Assembly: GCA_002633005.1 (NCBI GenBank)
Contig: NMRA01000071.1
Location: forward strand, 895,860 to 946,793
DNA from: Phoronis australis
Lineage: Eukaryota > Phoronida > Phoronidae
Direction: 5' to 3'
DNA: 50,934 nt
Part shown: positions 47,001 through 50,934 of the stretch, in pieces
Position numbering within the stretch: position 1 is the stretch's first letter
How the letters are laid out: each line of letters begins with the position of its first letter
Program-made: the position numbers and the translations under genes
Notes under the pieces: model-generated
The model's input: the letters and a program-made list of their open reading frames with translations, nothing else
Told to the model about the DNA's origin: nothing
The model's database searches: none

Positions 47001-49246
47001 CCGTCACGGCCGCCGGGGCTGGCACGAAAATAAACCAGCTTTTTGTTGGAAATTTAACCTCCAGTCACGAAAAGACTATGATAGTGAGCCAAAGAAATAA
47101 TGCGCACGTAATTATTTATGTGAATTAGCCACGAAACTGAAAACCTACTTACTTGTCGGGGGCCGCAAAGTCGGGTTCCCCTTCCACAGGCCGTCAGGGC
47201 AAAGGTTGTACAGTAACAATGATTTGAATAATGTATTCGTATTTCTAAATAGAGATTCCCCTAACATTTGACAATAGCATATAAAATCGAGTAATTCACA
47301 ACAGCTTTCTGTCAGCAAACACGGCCTCGGTGCCCGGTCAACTACTTTTATAGACAACATCAAATGCTGCCTCCCGTTCAGTAACGCTAGGACCTCGCTA
47401 AAAAGCAAGACTTCGCGAGATTACGTGAAATATTGCCGTGTATTTTAAATCAGAACACGTGACTTTGACTAGGTTTTAGCTAGGTCCTAGCGTAGGTCCT
47501 AGCGTCTACTGAACGCACGCCCGGTAACGCAGTGGTTTATTCATTGCTGGCTTCTCAACATTTGCACTCACGACTACTGCAAAGGCATTAAAAATGTATC
47601 TAATGCGACAGACTTTGTTTCCGTTTTATATAAGCATCGGTAGGGTGAGAAAAATTCATTTTGAAACAGAACGCAATCCGGCCGTCGCCAATCCCGACTT
47701 AGTCAGGAGCTTATCCGACGAAGACTTCACGGGTCTGATCGTTTGGTTTCACAGCCAATCAGTTCGAACCGGAATACACTTATCAAGAAATACTAGAGAG
47801 ACGCCGTGAACATGCCCAGCCAACGGAAAGGATGGATAGTTCTTCGTTAAGCCGAAATTCGTCATAGAAATCATTGTCGAAGAAATGCCGGCCATATTAC
47901 ACGGACATGTTTTTCGGCCTCATACTTGCTACTAACAGCGTACATTTTATTCTTCACTGCCGCGAGCCCCTTCCTAAGTATTTCGGGCTCTCGACGTGGA
48001 AGTCGAAAAACCGATATACTTGTTTTCTTCGCAGCCTCAGATTTCGGATAAGCGGGAGCGACGCACCGCAGTATAGTGGCATTCACTCTGCAGACGAACC
48101 ACTGACGTCGCTGCGTCGTTTCTCACCTTCCTCACAGGTTAACGCGACACCTCTCGGCAAGGTGAGGTCGACCGTATAAGAGGCGATGACGATATAGACC
48201 GATTAAGACGGTAAAAAGACTAATTAAATTGGGTGGCATTCTCCTTTAAGTCGTGGTTTACATCCTGAAATCGTCTAAACTTGCTATTAGATTGACGCCG
48301 TTACTTCTCGTAGAATTCCAAATTGGACAGGCAGGGCCTGTCAAGAGTGGTTCGGTTCCTTACCTCTTAAACACAGGGAAGTCTCGTCATGACAGTCCAG
48401 TGAGTACTTGCAGTCACAGGTCTTATCACATGTCTTGCCCCAGCGACCACGAATGCAGCCTACAGTTACATGACCATGGCCAGTTGATAGACAGCAAAAC
48501 GAAACGTGTACAAGAACAAAAGTAAACTGTTAAATCGGCTCAAATCTCCTGTTTGTTCTATACATGTATTTCAAACCGTGCAATAGACGCATTTATTTGT
48601 ATTTATAATTATATCGGCGTCAATTTCATTTCAAGAACGTGCAAGTAGACTTCAACACTTTTAATACAAAATCAGAGCATATTCATAATTATCCAGGTTC
48701 ATTCATGAATTGTAATGCAAACTATCACGCGCAATATTTATAACCTACATGTAAAATGTATAACAGTTTCAACAGAACGCTATCCTTACAAACCTTTGGG
48801 ACACTGGCCTGTCAAGTCGCCACAGTCACGCTTGAAGGGACACGCGCACGGTTTGTCGCAATTTGTTCCCCAAGCACCACTCGGACACCCTTTCACTGGA
48901 AAACAAAATTACATAAACTGGCACAACGAATCGTCTTGTGATACGTTCCAAGCTACACTGGGCATACCTCAAATGCTCACGTGGTTCTTTATTTAATAGT
49001 ATAACGAGCGTATGTACAAAAAATAACGTGTGTACGAGATATGCTCTATGGTATTTTATTATATAAATATGTACAATTAGAAATCAGTTCATTTAGTTTC
49101 CGTACCTTGTTGACAGTTATCTCCCGTATAGTACGCTAAACATCCGGAAGAGCACCGGCCTAGCCAGTCATCACAGTCGCCACCTGGTGAGCAGTGACAG
49201 TGATGATCGCAGCGGGGTCCAAACATTCCCCTAGGACAGGGACTAT
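27944..49246 (-). CDS. Multi-EGF single-pass transmembrane receptor, 5' incomplete (13 exons)
   Basis: Twelve EGF-bearing exons and one terminal exon on the minus strand join into 1044 residues plus stop. Every intron is phase 1. The modules are the short EGF/laminin-EGF type with C-x-C cores and G-x-WG/FG turns, as in MEGF10/11, SCARF and Tie-type receptors. Two kinds of exon recur: single-module exons of 93-147 bp, and double-module exons of 231-237 bp that share FGDDCQYKC...GC...C-x3-CVDG-x-WG...C-x-C...GC. The last exon gives a membrane helix followed by RRVEKKRK and a tail of about 340 residues. Known relatives are engulfment or adhesion receptors; a similar role here is inference. The signal peptide and any N-terminal EMI domain were not found and should lie upstream, above 49246. 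Several introns are filled with transposons. Confidence 0.88.
29596..29898. mobile_element. Short inverted-repeat element (MITE-like) with ambiguous base
   Basis: It begins CAGTGGCGGAT and ends with the inverse ATCCGCCCCTG, flanked on both sides by AATAG (29591-29595 and 29899-29903), a probable 5-bp target duplication. A poly-G run with an N at 29618 marks poor sequence. Its right half (29786-29837) carries the family C end motif, so it may be composite. Confidence 0.6.
30294..30440 (-). CDS. Receptor exon: EGF module next to the membrane
   Basis: Phase 1-1, acceptor TTTTGTAG, donor GTACAT. Encodes SPCPLDRTYGKYCELICHC, then CHRDNGSC and GGCQQGWMGDLCNK. It is the last EGF exon before the transmembrane exon. 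Confidence 0.85.
31295..31438 (-). CDS. Receptor exon: EGF module
   Basis: Phase 1-1, acceptor CTATTAG, donor GTGAGT. Encodes ESCPNPNSYGPQCDQQCHC, GCYRDSGNCRGACPVGWSG and SDCKT, a clear EGF/laminin-type repeat. Confidence 0.93.
31723..31956 (-). CDS. Receptor double-EGF exon, near-duplicate of 32259-32489
   Basis: Phase 1-1, acceptor TTTTTAG, donor GTGAGT. Encodes CKGLTFGDICQYKCNCRD, NDRTGNCTTGCVQRS, CHGDCVDGMWGSDCKQKC and a closing LGCVY. Most positions match the neighbouring exon 32259-32489, indicating recent tandem exon duplication. Confidence 0.95.
32259..32489 (-). CDS. Receptor double-EGF exon, near-duplicate of 31723-31956
   Basis: Phase 1-1, acceptor TTTTTCAG, donor GTACGT. Encodes CNGLTFGDNCQYKCNCND, DDTTGNCTTGCVQRS, CHGDCVDGMWGNDCKKKC and HRNLGCL. 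The longer open frame beyond the donor runs into the intron and is not coding. Confidence 0.95.
33082..33318 (-). CDS. Receptor double-EGF exon
   Basis: Phase 1-1, acceptor GGTTTTAG, donor GTAAGT. Encodes VFGDDCQYKCNCAD, RTGNCTSGC, CHANCVDGQWGKNCKNVC and KRSSGCFI. Same layout as its neighbours but more diverged. Confidence 0.94.
34124..34219 (-). CDS. Receptor single-EGF exon
   Basis: Phase 1-1, acceptor ATTTGTAG, donor GTAAAA. Encodes CPDGFWGDSCSTSCQC then RCHHQTGQCMR, one compact EGF module. Confidence 0.92.
34786..36863. mobile_element. Non-autonomous TTAA-flanked element, copy A (Kolobok-like)
   Basis: About 2.08 kb, bounded by TTAA on both sides with inverted ends AGGAGAATGCCACC and GGCATTCTCCT. 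It shares long stretches with the element at 46472-48249 (for example CACCTGACGGCAGAC and CTCGGAACCCGATCAGGCCC). TTAA target sites with AGG-starting ends fit Kolobok/T2-type transposons. No transposase frame was seen. It lies in the receptor intron between 34219 and 36886. Confidence 0.75.
36886..37122 (-). CDS. Receptor double-EGF exon
   Basis: Phase 1-1, acceptor GTTTCAG, donor GTAAGA. Encodes NVFGDDCQYACACNN, DSTGFCSSGC, CITRCIDGLWGDNCKNTC, CKPWEIC and LKGCVP. Its donor lies only 23 bases from the end of the inserted TTAA element. Confidence 0.94.
37640..38170 (+). pseudogene. TE1 transposon-protein N-terminal relic
   Basis: Fragmented plus-strand reading with several stops. The clearest piece is RNVLKHECIIC followed by a stop and QEKYIMDHISRKRKK, resembling a short zinc-binding cysteine pair in a basic setting. 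The low quality and the stops make the extent uncertain. Confidence 0.35.
39117..39428 (+). pseudogene. P2X7-ballast-like zinc-cysteine protein, C-terminally truncated
   Basis: An ATG-started frame with an acidic, serine-rich start (DPYHSDSSVSDGD), then YMFEPEYNEAEY and WCKCTVCVVMPTSIECLCC. The cysteine pattern W-C-x-C-x2-C-x2-MPT-x2-EC-x-CC matches the zinc-binding cytoplasmic domain of P2X7 and the stand-alone proteins that carry it in many invertebrates. After about 39391 the frame runs into transposase sequence read on the wrong strand, so the rest of the domain is missing. Confidence 0.7.
39392..40462 (-). pseudogene. THAP-domain transposase relic (stop, two frameshifts, 3' deletion)
   Basis: A minus-strand ATG at 40462 opens a THAP zinc finger: MPHCCCVPEC, then an in-frame TAG at 40396-40394, then HRFPMDD, W, YRVCGMHF and LKKDAIPSVL. 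The C-x4-C...C-x2-H ligands and the HRFP...W and AIPS landmarks are present. A Ser/Pro-rich linker follows, then a segment with LELFRRCQVC. From about 39740 the reading moves to another frame (GMPEVHLTMSSGVLFTGN). Near an A8 run (39584-39591) it moves again (YLIPVVNDAY, SDSPGRSAKYTTYTLM, KKIIDVEL). SDSPG...KY resembles the first acidic region of the transposase core I associate with this group. The rest of the core is absent. Confidence 0.7.
41121..41760 (+). pseudogene. TE1 transposon-protein C-terminal relic
   Basis: The first open part reads VFRDVFLQFCLEFIESKLLT and LSKLKQDFETVLQKAGV. A second frame reads VPTLIDHSWILGGGALQLTC, ASPLTVLN and CCKCKKIMC. A third frame ends with NAGSNCTEMCSCGNCSN. 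The order (GHGW-like step, WM/AP-like step, cysteine cluster) parallels the relic in TE2. There are at least two frame changes. Confidence 0.5.
42438..44117. other. Receptor intron, no gene recognised
   Basis: No EGF exon or other domain seen on either strand. The frames at 42774-43010 and 43247-43489 are unsupported. Confidence 0.5.
44118..44210 (-). CDS. Receptor single-EGF exon
   Basis: Phase 1-1, acceptor AACCTAG, donor GTAAGT. Encodes CKEGFWGRNCEKPCRC then RCGENGHCFR, one EGF module. Confidence 0.9.
45575..45808 (-). CDS. Receptor double-EGF exon
   Basis: Phase 1-1, acceptor GATTTCAG, donor GTGAGT. Encodes SPCLHNTFGDDCQYKCSCKD, EHTGNCSDGC, CFGDCVPQRWGPQCKNRC, CQPWEVC and SIGCIS. Confidence 0.95.
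46472..48249. mobile_element. Non-autonomous TTAA-flanked element, copy B (Kolobok-like)
   Basis: About 1.78 kb, with the same inverted ends as 34786-36863 (AGGAGAATGCCACCC and GGGTGGCATTCTCCT) and TTAA on both sides. The interiors are alignable but differ by indels. No transposase frame. It lies in a receptor intron. Confidence 0.78.
48364..48459 (-). CDS. Receptor single-EGF exon
   Basis: Phase 1-1, acceptor ACTGTAG, donor GTAAGG. Encodes CIRGRWGKTCDKTCDC then LDCHDETSLCLR. Confidence 0.9.
48794..48895 (-). CDS. Receptor single-EGF exon
   Basis: Phase 1-1, acceptor TTTTCCAG, donor GTTTGT (non-consensus at +3). Encodes KGCPSGAWGTNCDKPCAC, then KRDCGDLTGQCPK. Confidence 0.88.
49106..49246 (-). 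CDS. Receptor EGF exon, most upstream one found
   Basis: Phase 1-1, acceptor CTTTACAG, donor GTACGG. Encodes SPCPRGMFGPRCDHHCHC, GGDCDDWLGRCSSGC and YYTGDNCQQ. Because it enters in phase 1, at least one more upstream exon is required; I did not find it. Confidence 0.9.
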
Positions 49247-50432
49247 CTGTAAAGGGACAGCCTAGTCTTTCATACTCAGTTGCACAAGCCTTATGGAAAT
49301 GCTTCGTTTAAGTAAATTTGAAGGTAGATTGTAGGCATGGTTTTGTTACCACTATAGACAGAATTTGTACTGAATGACCCAAAGAATAAAGTCTCAATTG
49401 TATCTGGACCCTTAATGCTCAACCCCACTCTACAAAAGGATACCAAACCCAGATTTGGCCTATTAAAGAATACTAAACACGACATTTTCATCCAGTTCCC
49501 TGAAACAAAATAATGCCATGTAATGCACGGCAACCCTCAGAAATATAGAAGAAATTTTGAAAACTCTTGTCCAAGTCTGCTAAATGGGCAAGCTTGACCT
49601 ATGCGTCGAGGGAACTATACGGCAGCTGTGGGAAATAATCACCCAGCAAGGATCACAGTGCCTAATATATGAGATGGGAAGTATGAGTTTTCATTTTTTG
49701 CTGCCTTAATCTTTCAAGAATGACGACGGTGATGGATTACCAGGTGACGACAGAACGAGGATACACAGATATCATCTAAACAGGCTTTAGTATCATCTTA
49801 ACTTCCCGGACGTTCAAACGCTAACTAACAAAGCTTTCGTCTCCCTGGTTCCCTGCGTGCCGCTAGGTGGTCAGTAGCCAGCACGCAGGTATCACTTAAT
49901 TTTCCTCGCGAACGTTTTTTACACCGGCGTTTCTGATTGACTAGTCGAATTCTCAACAGGCAGCGCTTTTCGCAAACAAATTGGACTGACTGAGGGACTG
50001 AGTGGTCTGATGTACAGAAAAATAAATTGGTGCTTAAAAATTATGTTCATGAAATGTGAATCCTAGAAATTGTGATTGCGCCTTTTCGGAGTGCATCTTT
50101 CTACTGTCGATGACTATTGTTTACGATACTGTCCTGTATTCATACTGTATGAATAGCAAACTGGTTAAATCGGCCAGATACCGGTATGTTGTTATTGTAC
50201 ATGTATGTGCTTTACGTACGCGGTTATAAACATCACTGCAGAAACGAAAGAGTTACTGAGACGCCACTTGCATGACAAGGCTAAAAATCGTTCACGTTCC
50301 GCCAATTTTTCAGAGTGTTGTAAAGCTAACCAATGGGGCTATTCGGAGAATTCTCCTCGCGGTGTCGCTGCTGTACTAGTGGTGATTGAATTGCGCATGC
50401 CTGGCTGTCTGCATGTAAACAACTGGTAAAAG
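49247..50432. other. No gene recognised; should include the receptor's upstream intron
   Basis: I see no signal-peptide exon for the minus-strand receptor here and no other domain. The start of the receptor may lie to the right of the window. Confidence 0.4.
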
Positions 50433-50662
50433 ATGGAATTTTTATCAAAATACGTCGTCGTGCTAAGCCTTATTACTGCTAATTTCCCTGGTGCAAGTCT
50501 TCGGCAGGTGGCCACAAATTCCCAAAAGACCTAAGGTTACTATATTCGTGGACAATTGCGGTCAACGGGGTCAACTAACTGACAAAAAGTGTGTGGATGC
50601 TGAAGCCCCGTGTGTGTTCTATGATTAAGCAGTTCCATTCGGAGACTACACAACATTACTTG
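50433..50662 (+). pseudogene. Possible damaged first exon with signal peptide
   Basis: ATG at 50433 opens a 33-codon frame that begins with a good signal-peptide shape: MEFLSKYVVVLSLITANFPG then ASLRQ. A possible donor (CAG/GTGGCC) is at 50508. In the next frame, about 50533-50662, a cysteine-bearing reading follows (VTIFVDNCGQRGQLTDKKC, APCVFYD, a stop, AVPFGDYTTLL) and ends at a strong phase-1 donor GTAAGT. Joining the two would need a one-base shift and removal of one stop. It could be a decayed gene, sequencing error, or two unrelated pieces. No family recognised. Confidence 0.3.
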
Positions 50663-50934
50663 GTAAGTTTTTAGCAATCAGTTTCTATCAACATCGTTCG
50701 GTGATGTTATCCCCACCAGTTACCCCACTGAATAACAGTTTTATTGAGTGGAACTAAGTGTTTCTTTTTGGAAACTCACCCGATGCCGGGTAGGCTAGCA
50801 GCACATATTCATATTGTCCTGGGTGGGAGTGCTCCCAAAATAAGAGGTGTATGGTACGTGATGCACAGAAGTCAAGAGTGACTTTTTCACAGCAGTTTCT
50901 CTTCAAAACTATGCTGTTTCCAATAAAATTCTCT

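Noticed and set aside
1-50934. tRNA or rRNA genes
   Set aside because: No B-box-like GGTTCGAATCC in a cloverleaf context and no conserved rRNA core sequences were noticed by eye. A covariance-model scan would be decisive.

Overview
This is a eukaryotic, almost certainly animal, draft-genome window. Coding sequence sits in short exons with GT..AG introns. The two recognisable proteins are animal-specific families: a DEG/ENaC/ASIC-type sodium channel and a multi-EGF transmembrane receptor. About half of the non-coding sequence that can be read is transposon debris and minisatellites. AT-rich introns, frequent ACATGTA-like words, TTAA-targeting Kolobok-like transposons and the EGF module style suggest a marine invertebrate. 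I cannot name the phylum from sequence alone.

Layout. 1-5168: no gene recognised, only small tandem repeats. 5169-18021 (+): a DEG/ENaC channel gene, read here as 13 exons whose phases all match and which give 527 residues plus a stop. It lacks the exon(s) for the N-terminus and first membrane helix. It carries a PAN/apple-like exon and an arginine-rich, furin-like site upstream of the conserved channel core. Its introns hold two related 15-bp minisatellites, a 46-bp satellite, a 30-bp repeat and a 5'-truncated LINE. 18022-27943: intergenic, with repeats and a decayed DNA transposon (TE2, 24027-27294). 27944-49246 (-): a receptor gene with 12 EGF/laminin-EGF-like exons followed by one exon for the membrane helix and cytoplasmic tail. 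Every internal junction is phase 1, and the open frame is 1044 residues plus a stop. The signal-peptide exon was not found. Its introns hold two non-autonomous TTAA elements (34786-36863 and 46472-48249), a decayed DNA transposon (TE1, 37408-42437), and a Kolobok-like element nested in TE1 (38779-40731). 50433-50662 (+): a possible, damaged first exon of another secreted or membrane protein.

The most unusual items are these. (1) The nested Kolobok-like element has ~162-bp inverted repeats. It joins a THAP-domain transposase relic and a P2X7-ballast-like zinc-cysteine ORF tail to tail across an internal deletion. (2) The receptor has an all-phase-1 array of interchangeable EGF exons, including a recent exon duplication. 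(3) The channel has a PAN-like domain and a run of five arginines in its extracellular region. (4) Two separate transposons share the same subterminal motif and the same coding domain.
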